From Maribacter orientalis (GTDB lineage: Bacteria; Bacteroidota; Bacteroidia; Flavobacteriales; Flavobacteriaceae), in NCBI RefSeq assembly GCF_900109345.1, contig NZ_FNZN01000003.1, forward strand, positions 248,001-312,000: DNA of 64,000 nucleotides. The letters are read 5' to 3'. Made by a program: the position numbers and the translations under genes. A model generated the notes under the pieces. The model searched no databases. It was not told the origin of the DNA and worked only from the letters and a program-made list of their open reading frames with translations. Shown piece by piece: positions 1 to 9,891 of this stretch (positions are counted from its first letter, which is position 1; every line of letters begins with the position of its first letter).

Positions 1-798
1 ATTTCTGCAGCAGCTTTTGATTTATTCATTTTAGAACGAGAAAACGCAAAAGAATCATACACTAAAGAAGTATATGATGAAACGAAAACTTACTTTAATG
101 GACTTACGGACTTTGGGAAAAGGAAACTAGAAGAATCCATTTTGTCCGGAATGCCAGGCTCTAGAAAGCTAATTGCATTAGAAGATTTTAAAGCCAATCA
201 TGCTACAGTTTTAAAAATCTCTAAAAAACAACTTCAAGATAATTTGTCTTATTTTTTAAATGCCGTTATTCCTGAAGCTGAAAAAATTGGTGTCCGTATG
301 GCTATTCATCCAGATGACCCACCATTTTCTGTATTTGGTGTACCAAGAATTGTTTCTAATTACGAAGAAATTAAATTTTTATTAGAATGTTGCCCATCAC
401 CAAGTAATGGACTTACTTTTTGCTCTGGCTCGTTAGGTGCATCTGCAAATAATGATTTGGTAAAGATAATCGATGATTTTGGTGATAAAATTCATTTTAT
501 TCATTTAAGGAATGTCATGCGAGAAGAAGATGGCAGTTTTTATGAAGCAGATCATCTTAACGGTTCAGTGCCAATTGAAAAAGTGATGAAAGCTATTATA
601 AAGCAACAACAGTTGCGGAAAAAGACTGGCAACGGTATTATTAGTATTCCGATGAGACCGGATCATGGTCATGTTTTATTAGATGACAAAAGGCGCCAAA
701 ATGCATTTTATTCTGGTTATTCCTTAATCGGTAGAGCAATGGGTCTTGCACAATTAACAGGTTTGGAGAAAGGTATACGAGAAGGTCTTCAAGTTTAA
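1..798 (+). CDS. uxuA: Mannonate dehydratase UxuA, 5'-truncated by window edge
   Basis: The frame is open from base 1, so the start lies outside the window; the Met at 142 is internal. It would dehydrate D-mannonate to 2-keto-3-deoxy-D-gluconate in uronate catabolism. The C-terminal two thirds of a TIM-barrel UxuA are visible: a metal-site region [15 protein letters not shown], a FCSGSLG stretch, FIHLRNV and the family end motif MRPDHGHVLLDD. It aligns along its length with the complete paralogue at 4364..5563 and shares nearly all these motifs with it. Two copies so close together suggest duplication or specialised roles in the same uronate pathway. The next gene follows after 58 bases on the same strand. 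Confidence 0.93.
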   Translation: MSAAAFDLFILERENAKESYTKEVYDETKTYFNGLTDFGKRKLEESILSGMPGSRKLIALEDFKANHATVLKISKKQLQDNLSYFLNAVIPEAEKIGVRMAIHPDDPPFSVFGVPRIVSNYEEIKFLLECCPSPSNGLTFCSGSLGASANNDLVKIIDDFGDKIHFIHLRNVMREEDGSFYEADHLNGSVPIEKVMKAIIKQQQLRKKTGNGIISIPMRPDHGHVLLDDKRRQNAFYSGYSLIGRAMGLAQLTGLEKGIREGLQV

Positions 799-856
799 AG
801 TTCCTGAATATTTAGTTTAAATCAGAGTTATATCTCTGTATATTCAGGTCATTATT

Positions 857-3115
857 ATGTTGTCTAAATTTATTTATTTCATGCGTTTTAAGCTTATTTT
901 ATTTTTCACCCTTGGTTATGTTTTATGCTCATGTGAATCCTCTAATAAGAAAATGAGAGTTTCATTAGATTCCTATAAAATTGAAGAAGGGTTTGAATTA
1001 GAAGTTATTGCTGCAGAACCACTTTTGAAAGCACCCGTTGCTATAGATTTTGATGGCAAAGGTAGAATATGGGTGGCCCAAATGCCTGGTTATATGAATG
1101 ATATTCACGGCTCAGGTGAAGAAGACCCAACTGGGAGTATCCTAATTCTAGAAGATTTGGACAAGGATGGAGTAGCCGACCATTCGAAAATTTTCATGGA
1201 TAATTTAGTAATGCCTCGTGCATTGGCACATGTATATGGTGGCTTACTTTATGCCGAACCACCCTATTTATGGTTTGTTGAAATTGAAGATGATCAACCT
1301 GTCAATAAAATTCTGGTAGATTCTGTTTATGCGGTAGAAGGTAATCCTGAACATCAACCAAATGGATTAGAATTAAATATTGATAATTGGATTTATAATG
1401 CCAAATCGAATTTTAGATATAGGCGAACAAATGGTGTTTGGAAAAAAGAACCAACAACCTTTAGAGGACAATGGGGTATTACCCATGATAATTTTGGAAG
1501 GTTATATTACAATGATAATTCAAGAATACTATTGGGCGATTATGTTTTGCCAAATACCGTAATAAATAATAAATACTTTACACCAAAATCTAGTGTTGAT
1601 AAGCTTCTGACAACTGACCAAAGAGTATATCCAGTCCATACCGCTGCAGTAAATAGGGGATATGCGAAAGGTGTTTTAAATGCTGACAGTATATTAGTAA
1701 ATGCAACTGCTGCCTGTAGTCCATTGGTTTATAGAGGAGGTGCGTTTACAGAATCGTATGATCAGAATGTTTTTATATCTATACCAGAAGGTAATTTGGT
1801 GAAAAGAGCGCTTTTGAATTTTACTGGTGATTCAGTCATTGCAAAACAAGCTTGGCAGAATAAAGAATTTTTAACTTCTTCTGATGAAGGCTTCCGTCCG
1901 GTAAGTTTAAAGAATGGTCCAGAAGGCAGTATGTATATTGTTGATATGCATCGTGGTATTATTGGTCATCAAGCATATATGAGTCCTTATCTAAGAGAAA
2001 AAGTAAAAGAGGATAGGTTAGATACGTTGGTCAATTTTGGAAGAATATTAAAAGTAAATCATGTGGATGCTATGGCTGATATCATTCCTGATTTTGATAA
2101 TTTGAACGGAACAGAACTAATTTCTCTGTTATCCAATAAAAACGGATGGATTCGTGACCGAGCACAACATTATTTGATTTTTAAAGGATTAACCCAGACT
2201 ATTGACGCAGTTAAGGATGTAGCACTCAACTCCAAAAATAAATTAAGCCAAATACATGCTTTATATGTTCTAGAAGGTTGGGACGCATTGTCATTTGATT
2301 TCTTAGTGGAGGTTATGAACACCGATAATCTTGAGGCTATTGCTCATGCCCTTGTGCTATCACAACATTTTGTTTCCGAAGAAAATATAGAAAAGGCAGT
2401 TAGTGTTTTTAATTCAATTTTGAAGAAAAATAAACTTGGTTTGGATGTTTATTTGGGTGGTTCAATAGGAAGTTGGATAGCCCTTAATGAAGATAAGTTT
2501 ACTCCAATTATGTTGGAGATTTTAAAAAGAAGAAAACTTAATAGCACTATTACTGAAGCGGTAGTTAGTGGATTGACCGGTGTTGATACCTTAATTTCTA
2601 GTAATAAAGCGATAATGGATACCCTGAAGCATACTGAATTTGTAAATAAGCTTGTCAGGAGTATTTCAGATAAAAAACAGGGTAATCTAAATTCAATTTA
2701 TACTAGAAAAAAAATTAAAGAAGATAACAGAACTAGTGGGTCAAAAATGTTTTTCCAAATTTGTGCATCATGCCATGGGTCCGACGGAAAAGGCATAGAA
2801 GGGCTAGCGCCTCCTTTAATGAATTCTGAGCACGTGAAAAATACAGCACGTTTAGCGCTAATACTACTACATGGCTTAGAAGGTCCTGTACATGTAAACG
2901 GTGAAGAATACAATATGAATTTGGCAATGCCGGGTCTAATAAGAAATGAATCTATTTCAGATAAAGATATTGCCGACATAATATCATATGTTACCAATGC
3001 TTTTTCTGATGTTCCCAAAACATTGCGTAAAGTGCATATTAATAAGCTTAGAAGTATAAAATCTGCTTCTGGGATGGAATTTACTGAAGAGGAATTAAAA
3101 GCTCTTGATAAGTAA
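857..3115 (+). CDS. Lipoprotein dehydrogenase with PVC-type sugar-dehydrogenase domain and C-terminal cytochrome c
   Basis: 752 residues. The N-terminus has a hydrophobic segment ending in LCSC, a lipoprotein signal (possible alternative start at Met9). Residues about 40-400 look like the membrane-bound dehydrogenase/glucose-sorbosone-type beta-propeller family. Residues about 410-600 are helical and HEAT-like. The C-terminus is a c-type cytochrome with heme motif CASCH at residues 636-640 and a plausible Met axial ligand in AMPGLIR. It would oxidise a sugar or sugar acid in the periplasm and pass electrons to the respiratory chain; the substrate is unknown. Lying between two uxuA copies, it probably belongs to the same polysaccharide-utilisation locus. 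The domain call is from family resemblance, not a search. Confidence 0.8.
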   Translation: MLSKFIYFMRFKLILFFTLGYVLCSCESSNKKMRVSLDSYKIEEGFELEVIAAEPLLKAPVAIDFDGKGRIWVAQMPGYMNDIHGSGEEDPTGSILILEDLDKDGVADHSKIFMDNLVMPRALAHVYGGLLYAEPPYLWFVEIEDDQPVNKILVDSVYAVEGNPEHQPNGLELNIDNWIYNAKSNFRYRRTNGVWKKEPTTFRGQWGITHDNFGRLYYNDNSRILLGDYVLPNTVINNKYFTPKSSVDKLLTTDQRVYPVHTAAVNRGYAKGVLNADSILVNATAACSPLVYRGGAFTESYDQNVFISIPEGNLVKRALLNFTGDSVIAKQAWQNKEFLTSSDEGFRPVSLKNGPEGSMYIVDMHRGIIGHQAYMSPYLREKVKEDRLDTLVNFGRILKVNHVDAMADIIPDFDNLNGTELISLLSNKNGWIRDRAQHYLIFKGLTQTIDAVKDVALNSKNKLSQIHALYVLEGWDALSFDFLVEVMNTDNLEAIAHALVLSQHFVSEENIEKAVSVFNSILKKNKLGLDVYLGGSIGSWIALNEDKFTPIMLEILKRRKLNSTITEAVVSGLTGVDTLISSNKAIMDTLKHTEFVNKLVRSISDKKQGNLNSIYTRKKIKEDNRTSGSKMFFQICASCHGSDGKGIEGLAPPLMNSEHVKNTARLALILLHGLEGPVHVNGEEYNMNLAMPGLIRNESISDKDIADIISYVTNAFSDVPKTLRKVHINKLRSIKSASGMEFTEEELKALDK

Positions 3116-3186
3116 ATCTACTTATAAAAGAAAATTAACATCTAAAATATTTTTTTTAATTGATGATTTTAAGTTTTTGAACAGCC

Positions 3187-4350
3187 CTATTGTACTCGTA
3201 CAAGCAATGGATTTTTCAAACCTTCTGAAAAGTGTTGTAAATATTCATTCCACTCATTTTTATTTTGAAATTGACCACTCTTTTTCCACCCAAAACCTGC
3301 ATAGTAGGTTACATTAGTATTTTCACTAGAAATGTGAACGAACAAATTGCTAGCGTCCTGTATATTTGTTACATAATGTTCATGGCCAACCATAGTATTG
3401 TTTGGAACAACAATACCGGTGCCTAATTGAGAATCGTCATGTGGTTCCCAATAACTAACCCATCCGTACTCATCATTCGTTGTTATTTCACCTTCTCGTT
3501 CATGTAATGTTAAACCTGAAGAAATTGTGTCGGTTCCTTTAACTGTTACTTCAAATTTAGAAAGGTTACTTCCATTATCTAAAGAAATTTTCTTTTTCTC
3601 CGATATTTTCTTTCCACCGGCATCCCATGATGCATATTCTAAAATGAAAGAAGTACGTATAGGTCCATTGAACAAAGTTTTCCAAGCGGTAAAATTTTTC
3701 GAAATATAATAGGTGCTATCTACTTTTTTAGCGATACCGCCAACACCTCTGCTTATACCTACATGAAAATTATCTAGACCTTCTCCTGTATCTTCGTGAT
3801 AAGAACCCGTGTTAGAGGTTTCCTTTTTATACCATTTATTGATAATGGGATATTCAACTCTTTTTAACCATGCATCAATACCGCTTGAGAGTGTTCCTCC
3901 GTTGATATTGGATTCAATCATTTCTTGAGCTCTTGGGCCATATGTGCGGAATGCTACCCTATTGTTTTCCCAAGCATAATCGTCTGTTCTTTCTGGTACG
4001 AACCTAGAATAACAGGCTGGTATACTATCCTTTTCTTTAGAAATTGCACCAGTTTTTATATTAAATTTTCTCTCAGAATTGGCGGGCATTTCAGGTTGAA
4101 ACAAAAGCACGTCAAACTTGCCATCGTTATTCTCATCAATTACTTGTGAAATAAGTTTTTCACCCGTTTCAAAATCTTCTATAAAAATAGATTCATTACC
4201 GCCACTAAGTCTTAGTTTTTCTAAGTCTAAAGTGACTGTTTCAAAACTTCTATTTGTATTTAAAGTGTTTTGTACGGTAATAATCGTGTTCGAGTTATTG
4301 TTACATGATAAAATAAGAAGTAAGATTACGAACTGGAACACGATTTTCAT
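3187..4350 (-). CDS. DUF4861-family lipoprotein
   Basis: 387 residues starting with a lipoprotein signal (LLLILSC, Cys16). The body resembles the DUF4861 family, often found in Bacteroidota polysaccharide loci: a beta-rich N-terminal part (PEMPANSERKF) and a C-terminal YYAGFGWKKSGQF stretch. No catalytic residues are established for it here. It starts 13 bases after uxuA (4364..5563) ends, on the same strand, so the two are almost certainly cotranscribed. A role in handling uronate-containing oligosaccharides at the cell surface is inferred from context. The gene is convergent with the dehydrogenase at 857..3115. Confidence 0.7.
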   Translation of the reverse strand: MKIVFQFVILLLILSCNNNSNTIITVQNTLNTNRSFETVTLDLEKLRLSGGNESIFIEDFETGEKLISQVIDENNDGKFDVLLFQPEMPANSERKFNIKTGAISKEKDSIPACYSRFVPERTDDYAWENNRVAFRTYGPRAQEMIESNINGGTLSSGIDAWLKRVEYPIINKWYKKETSNTGSYHEDTGEGLDNFHVGISRGVGGIAKKVDSTYYISKNFTAWKTLFNGPIRTSFILEYASWDAGGKKISEKKKISLDNGSNLSKFEVTVKGTDTISSGLTLHEREGEITTNDEYGWVSYWEPHDDSQLGTGIVVPNNTMVGHEHYVTNIQDASNLFVHISSENTNVTYYAGFGWKKSGQFQNKNEWNEYLQHFSEGLKNPLLVRVQ

Positions 4351-4363
4351 AATGTCATTGTTT

Positions 4364-5563
4364 TTAAATAGAAGTATCTAATTGTTGACTTTTTCGAATC
4401 CCCATTTCCAATCCTCTTAATTCAGCTAAACCTCTTAGCCTACCTATTGCTGAATAACCAGGATTTGTTTTCTTCCTCAAATCGTCTAACATTTTATGGC
4501 CATGATCAGGTCGCATAGGCATTCTAGTATCTTTTCTACCAGCTGATTTTCTTTTTTCCTGTTCATTGATCAACGCCTTCATAACTGAGTACATATCTAC
4601 ATCGCCTTCTAAGTGATTCGCTTCATGAAAATTGCCATCGGCGTCTCTTTGTGTGCTGCGTAAATGAATAAAATGTATGCGATCTCCTAAACGTTCTATC
4701 ATACCAAGTAAATCGTTATCAGGCCGAACTCCAAAAGAACCCGTGCAAAAAGTTAATCCGTTGTTTGGACTATCAACGGCATTGTATAGGTCAATAATAT
4801 CTTGCTCTGTGCTTACGACCCTTGGCAGCCCTAATATTGGAAACGGCGGATCATCAGGATGTATACACATTTTTATACCCGATTTTTCGGCAATCGGAAT
4901 AATTTCAGATAGAAATTGGAATAAGTTTTCTTTTAATTCTTTAGGACCAATAGAATCATAAGTGGCCAAAATAGTATTGAATTCTTCTAAGGTATACCCT
5001 TCTTCTGCACCTGGTAAACCTGCAATAATATTGCTAATTAATTTCTTTTTTCCTTCTTCGGAAATATTCTTAAGAAATTCTTTGGCGGCAGATTTTTGAG
5101 ACTGCGAATACGTTTCTTCAGAACCTGGTCTTTTTAATAAATACATTTCAAAGGCAGCGAAAGCAACTGCTTCAAAACGAAGTGCGGTTGAACCATCTTC
5201 CACCTTATAATCTAAATTCGTTCTTGTCCAATCCAGTACAGGCATGAAGTTATAACAGACCGTATCGATGCCACATTTTCCTAAATTAATAAGTGTCTGT
5301 TTGTAATTTTCATAGTAGACTTTAAAATCACTTTTTTGGGTCTTAATATCTTCATGAATAGGAACGCTTTCTACCACAGACCAAGTAAGACGAGCCGACT
5401 CAATTATTTTTTTACGTTCCGTAATTTCTTCTATTGACCAAACCATTCCATTAGGAATATGGTGTAAAGCACTAACGACACCCGTGGCACCTGCTTGTCT
5501 TATATCTTGTAGTGAAACTGGGTCATTAGGCCCGTACCATCTCCATGTGTTTTCTAAACTCAA
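4364..5563 (-). CDS. uxuA: Mannonate dehydratase UxuA (complete paralogue)
   Basis: 399 residues, the usual length of UxuA. It begins with [12 protein letters not shown], typical of the family. The metal/substrate motifs [29 protein letters not shown] and [12 protein letters not shown] are all present, so it should be active: D-mannonate to 2-keto-3-deoxygluconate, Mn/Fe-dependent. It is the first gene of a two-gene minus-strand unit with the DUF4861 lipoprotein. It is clearly related to, but diverged from, the partial copy at 1..798. The start is fixed by the conserved N-terminus. Confidence 0.95.
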   Translation of the reverse strand: MSLENTWRWYGPNDPVSLQDIRQAGATGVVSALHHIPNGMVWSIEEITERKKIIESARLTWSVVESVPIHEDIKTQKSDFKVYYENYKQTLINLGKCGIDTVCYNFMPVLDWTRTNLDYKVEDGSTALRFEAVAFAAFEMYLLKRPGSEETYSQSQKSAAKEFLKNISEEGKKKLISNIIAGLPGAEEGYTLEEFNTILATYDSIGPKELKENLFQFLSEIIPIAEKSGIKMCIHPDDPPFPILGLPRVVSTEQDIIDLYNAVDSPNNGLTFCTGSFGVRPDNDLLGMIERLGDRIHFIHLRSTQRDADGNFHEANHLEGDVDMYSVMKALINEQEKRKSAGRKDTRMPMRPDHGHKMLDDLRKKTNPGYSAIGRLRGLAELRGLEMGIRKSQQLDTSI

Positions 5564-5928
5564 TTCTTAACAATTTTAAATTAATTTTCCTAATAACCTC
5601 TTTTTAAGCAAACATTTTATAGTAAAGGAGGCGGAGTCAACATTTCTAATAGGGATGTAAATTAGCCATTAGAGCGTTTGTTCAAGATACTATATCCATT
5701 CATATTTACGATATTTTTTGTATCTAATTATAACAGGGTAAATTTAAAAAGTATGGAGACTGTTTAATTGTTAATAGGGAATGGTCTCCAAAATAAACAG
5801 TGTTGCATAAACCTACAGAATTTTAAAATAAAAGAGTTAATTGAATCCAATAGCATTATAACATTGAGTATAATGGGCGTAAATAATTTATTATTGACCT
5901 ATGAAATAGGTGCATTTTATATTTTTAG
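5564..5928. other. 365-base intergenic region upstream of uxuA
   Basis: No convincing reading frame. It separates the end of the permease gene from uxuA, both on the minus strand, so it must hold the uxuA promoter. A small inverted repeat (ACCTAT, 3-base loop, ATAGGT at 5897..5911) lies just past the permease stop and may be a weak terminator. A second inverted repeat, GGAGAC/GTCTCC, lies about 5754-5791. The TGAY-N4-RTCA box of region B is not seen here. Confidence 0.5.
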
Positions 5929-7338
5929 TTATACTTTCTTTTGAGAATTTTTACTAAAAACTAAGAATAAAACGCCGCATAATAACCAGGCAGGCAATGT
6001 TACAAAAGAAAGAAAAACATCGAATTGAACCGATATAAAATAGAAGAGTCCGAAGCTAATTGCCCAAGCTAATAAAACCGATTTATTGAATTTTATATTT
6101 GCCAATTCAGCATAGTTCTGAGCGATGCCTGCTTGCTTATGGAAAAAATGTTCAAATACGATAACAGCGCCAACAGGAGCTAATATGAATCCGTAAAGCG
6201 CTACAAAATCCAATAATTTCATGGCAAAGGCAGGAAATAAACCTGCAATTGTTGCAATAGAACCTGCTAAAATGGTCACCCAAAAGGTAGATGCTTTTGG
6301 TATAATAGCCTGAAAAGCGAGTCCGGCTCTATAAATAGTTGGGTTAGCGGTTGTCCAGCCTGCCAACACCACTGCAATAATTCCAAAAACACCTATCGCA
6401 TTATAGGCCAATGGACCAGGTGCAACATTAGGTGCTTGACCTTGAGCCAATAAGGCTTGTGCCTCTGGAGATTGTACATAGACGGCATACAATAATGCTG
6501 CTGCAATCCATGCCATATAGTGACCTACATACATACCAGCAGCTGTTGTCCATCCAGAACTCGCTTTTTTTGCAAAACGAAAAACAGAAAGGTCAGACAT
6601 GCCGATATGCATTGCGGCATTGGCAAACCAAGACCAAAAGAACACATGCCAAAACGTATATTTTATTTGCCCAGGGAACGGTTCGCTACCTTCTCCCCAG
6701 ATATTCCAAAAATCTTTAAAACTACCTACGCCCAATTGCTGTAATGCTACTACACCACAGGCAACAAAAGCCAAAACTATTACAGGAGACATCCAATTCG
6801 CTGCTTTAGAAACCGTTTCATATCCTTTGGAAGCTATCAACGAAATGATCGCACCAATAGCCACTACAATAATTATCCATGTAGCACCATTAGGCATTGT
6901 GTCGGTTAGTTTAGGCATTTCCATATCAAACGGAATTCCCACAGCAGTAGCAGAAACCGTAATCATGGCCCCAGCCAAAAAGCAGAATAAGATACCATTA
7001 GCCAAGTTATACCCGATCACTAATTTTTTACCGCATATTTTTTCCAATTGATAATACAGGGTAAGTCTTCTCTTTACAGCAATTTCTGAAGTCAAGAAGC
7101 GCCAGCTAAAAACGGCCATTAAATTCCCTAATAGTAATCCAATAATCAAATCAAAAGCACTAACACCTGTAGTTAAAAACAACGGCCCTATAACAAATTC
7201 TGTGCCTGCAGCATGTTCACCAGCATACATTCCAAGAAAGCTTTTCCAACTTTTAAGGCTTGATTTTGGTACGGGTTGTCTTTCAAATTCACCGCCGGCA
7301 ATTTCCTCTATTTCTTCTTCTATATTGAATTGGCTCAT
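5929..7338 (-). CDS. NCS1-type nucleobase:cation symporter-like permease
   Basis: 469 residues with about twelve predicted membrane segments. A charged cytoplasmic N-terminus precedes a segment reading GEHAAGTEFVIGPLFL, as in purine/cytosine permease-like NCS1 transporters. It is the last gene of the rhamnose operon, 17 bases after the L-lactate dehydrogenase gene. The family normally moves nucleobases or related compounds; in this setting it may carry a sugar-derived substrate or simply be a passenger. Substrate unassigned. Confidence 0.72.
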   Translation of the reverse strand: MSQFNIEEEIEEIAGGEFERQPVPKSSLKSWKSFLGMYAGEHAAGTEFVIGPLFLTTGVSAFDLIIGLLLGNLMAVFSWRFLTSEIAVKRRLTLYYQLEKICGKKLVIGYNLANGILFCFLAGAMITVSATAVGIPFDMEMPKLTDTMPNGATWIIIVVAIGAIISLIASKGYETVSKAANWMSPVIVLAFVACGVVALQQLGVGSFKDFWNIWGEGSEPFPGQIKYTFWHVFFWSWFANAAMHIGMSDLSVFRFAKKASSGWTTAAGMYVGHYMAWIAAALLYAVYVQSPEAQALLAQGQAPNVAPGPLAYNAIGVFGIIAVVLAGWTTANPTIYRAGLAFQAIIPKASTFWVTILAGSIATIAGLFPAFAMKLLDFVALYGFILAPVGAVIVFEHFFHKQAGIAQNYAELANIKFNKSVLLAWAISFGLFYFISVQFDVFLSFVTLPAWLLCGVLFLVFSKNSQKKV

Positions 7339-7355
7339 AATAAACGTATGGTTGG

Positions 7356-8507
7356 TTATTGCTTTATTAGATGCTTATGTAAATCCTCAACACGTTCACA
7401 GCACAGTTGGTCCATGACCTGCTTAAATTGGGTTTTTAACATGCCAATAGTATGGTCTCCACCTTTATTTCCTAAGGCACCGGTACCATAGACAAAAGAA
7501 CGGCCCATAAAAGTAAATTTTGCCCCACTAGCCATGGCACGTGCTATATCTGGGCCTGAACGAAGTCCGCTGTCCATCATAATTTCAATTTGGGCACTAT
7601 ATTTTGCTGTAATTTCCTGAAGTGAGTTTATGGTAGATTGTGCTGCATCTAACTGTCTGCCACCATGGTTGGATACGATGATGCCGTCAAAACCCATTCG
7701 TATCGCATCCTGTGTGTCTTGTTCAGAGGCCACACCTTTCAAAACTAATTTCCCTTTCCATTTATCACGTATTGGCTTAATCTTTTCTTCGTTTAATCGA
7801 CCAGAAAAGGTCTTGTCCATAAATGCGCCTAATTGACGAAGGTTAAGACCTTCAGGTGTATACGGTTTTAATGTTTCAAAAGTAGGTTGGCCATATTTTA
7901 GGGTATTATAGGCCCAAGCTGGTTTTCCTAAAATTTGTAGGATATTGGAAGCGGTCATTTTTGGCGGCAAGGCCAATCCATTTCTAAAATCGCGTGGGCG
8001 GTATCCAAAAGTGGGTACGTCACATAACAATACCAGAACTGGACAACCGGCGGCTGTGGCACGGTCTATAATACTATCACGAATGGCATCGTCTACGGGA
8101 TTATATAATTGAAACCAAGCATTACCTTCAGTTAGTTCACTAGCTTTTTCAATATCCATTGTAGTAACCGTACTCAGTATAAAGGGTATATTATGGTTAT
8201 AGGCCGCTTTGGCCAATATGGCTGGAGTGTTCGGCCACATTAAACCTTGTAATCCAACTGGGGCTATGCCGAACGGAGCATCGAATTCCATTCCCAATAC
8301 CTTGGTCTTTATAGAGCTAGTACCGTAATTTCTTAAATACCGTGGTTGAAGCTGTACCTTTCTTATTTCTGAAGTATTTCGGCCAAGGCTAACATCTTCA
8401 TTACAGCCACCATCTAAATACTCAAAAGCAAATTTGGGTATTCTCTTTTTTGCCTTTAATCGTAAATCATCTACGGATGGATAATCAGAATTGAAACTCA
8501 TTGCCAT
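7356..8507 (-). CDS. lldD: FMN-dependent L-lactate dehydrogenase / alpha-hydroxy-acid oxidase
   Basis: 383 residues, full length for the FMN alpha-hydroxy-acid dehydrogenase family. Visible motifs are the FMN-binding APVGLQGLMWPN, the catalytic-histidine region SNHGGRQLD and the flavin-phosphate region DSGLRSG/GRSFVYG. It would oxidise L-lactate to pyruvate. This fits the operon: cleavage of L-rhamnulose-1-phosphate yields L-lactaldehyde, which the dehydrogenase half of the fused aldolase can oxidise to L-lactate. It starts 10 bases after the kinase gene. Confidence 0.88.
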   Translation of the reverse strand: MAMSFNSDYPSVDDLRLKAKKRIPKFAFEYLDGGCNEDVSLGRNTSEIRKVQLQPRYLRNYGTSSIKTKVLGMEFDAPFGIAPVGLQGLMWPNTPAILAKAAYNHNIPFILSTVTTMDIEKASELTEGNAWFQLYNPVDDAIRDSIIDRATAAGCPVLVLLCDVPTFGYRPRDFRNGLALPPKMTASNILQILGKPAWAYNTLKYGQPTFETLKPYTPEGLNLRQLGAFMDKTFSGRLNEEKIKPIRDKWKGKLVLKGVASEQDTQDAIRMGFDGIIVSNHGGRQLDAAQSTINSLQEITAKYSAQIEIMMDSGLRSGPDIARAMASGAKFTFMGRSFVYGTGALGNKGGDHTIGMLKTQFKQVMDQLCCERVEDLHKHLIKQ

Positions 8508-8517
8508 AGCTACTTTC

Positions 8518-9888
8518 TTATTTTATAATGAACGGTACGTGTTTTTTTAAACTGTAATTTTTTTTCAAAAACTTGGAATTCAACTTACTATCCGAAATCG
8601 CTATGGCCGCTCCTAAAGCTGAACCAAGTGAAGAATCGGTTGTACGTAATTCCATATTTCTCAAATAATGCGTCAATAATTTTATGTATACATCATTATC
8701 ACTGAAACCACCATCAATATAAAGCTTTTCTATATTATCGTCACCTGTTGCTTCTTTTATGCTGTCTACCTGTAACCATACCAACTCAATCATTAAATGA
8801 TGATAGGCATGTACAAAATTATCGTAAATAATCTTCGTTTCTTTGGGCATGGTTTCGGTTACAATACCTTCCCACCTAAAGATAGGTTTCATGTTCTGTA
8901 AAATTTCAAAATAGGTATTGTAATCAAATTTTATGGACTTATGGTAATCTTCAGAAACCTTAAAATAATCGGATAATTTTTTTACCTGAATCGTATACTC
9001 TTTCCCTAAAAATAAGCGTGCCGATTTTACCGGCTTGCCGTTTATGCGCATGTAGTTGATGCAATTGTTTGCGATGTCATCTTTCGTAAGCAAATGGTCT
9101 GAAAAAGGATTTAAGGCAATACTCCATGTACCCGTAGAAACAAGAATAAATTTCTTTTTTATACTTCTTACATAAGGCAAAAGTGCTGCAGAACTATCAT
9201 GAATACCCACGCCTATTTTTATGCGCTTGCCATTATAGTTCATGTTGATGCTGGTCTCGGTCGACACAATTGGAGGTAAAATTTCATGAAAGCCTTCGGC
9301 ATAAACCCAGGTGTGGTAGTCTTTTTTTGAAAAATCCCATAAAGCCGTATGGCAACCGATACTGGTATATTCACTGATAGGTATACCAGTAAATATATAG
9401 CTGATATATTGTGGTAGATGTAGCGAATATCTTATTTTTTTGAACACTTCAGGTTTAGCATGTTTCAGCCAATATAATTGCATACCAGAATTAAGCATGC
9501 CGTCATTTGAGGAACCCGTAGACACTGCCATTTCTTCTTCAGGTCCATATTTATCATAAAACGAACTAGTAATTTTTGAATCTAAAGGTTTGGTATAGTT
9601 GTAAAGTGGAGTTACCACATCGCCGTTATCATCTAGGTGGACAAAACTAGCCCCATAGGTGGAAAAATTGATGGCCTTAATATTGTATTTGTCTGATTTT
9701 AATATCCTATCAAAGACACTTTTTAACCAATTTTGAAGGGATTTTAAATCTTCAGTTGGGTGACCGTCCTCATCGACAATAGTATCGAAAGTAGTATATT
9801 CTCTATACACTTCTTGATAATCAGCATCAAAAAGAAAGAACTTTTTGTTTGTCTTTCCTATATCGAATATGGCGGTTACCTTCTTCAT
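8518..9888 (-). CDS. rhaB: FGGY-family carbohydrate kinase, probable L-rhamnulokinase
   Basis: 456 residues. The N-terminal ATPase motif FDIGKTNKKFFLFD is the FGGY phosphate-1 loop. A second glycine-rich STGTWSIALNPF stretch and the C-terminal LYIDGGFSDNDVY adenosine motif are present. The product would phosphorylate L-rhamnulose. Assignment to rhamnulose rather than fuculose rests on its place directly after the RhaI-type isomerase (3-base gap) and with the rhamnulose-1-P aldolase in the same operon. Confidence 0.85.
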   Translation of the reverse strand: MKKVTAIFDIGKTNKKFFLFDADYQEVYREYTTFDTIVDEDGHPTEDLKSLQNWLKSVFDRILKSDKYNIKAINFSTYGASFVHLDDNGDVVTPLYNYTKPLDSKITSSFYDKYGPEEEMAVSTGSSNDGMLNSGMQLYWLKHAKPEVFKKIRYSLHLPQYISYIFTGIPISEYTSIGCHTALWDFSKKDYHTWVYAEGFHEILPPIVSTETSINMNYNGKRIKIGVGIHDSSAALLPYVRSIKKKFILVSTGTWSIALNPFSDHLLTKDDIANNCINYMRINGKPVKSARLFLGKEYTIQVKKLSDYFKVSEDYHKSIKFDYNTYFEILQNMKPIFRWEGIVTETMPKETKIIYDNFVHAYHHLMIELVWLQVDSIKEATGDDNIEKLYIDGGFSDNDVYIKLLTHYLRNMELRTTDSSLGSALGAAIAISDSKLNSKFLKKNYSLKKHVPFIIK

Positions 9889-9891
9889 TTG

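Noticed and set aside
2698-3018. 106-codon minus-strand frame
   Set aside because: It is antisense to the cytochrome c domain of the dehydrogenase, which has a clear CASCH motif.
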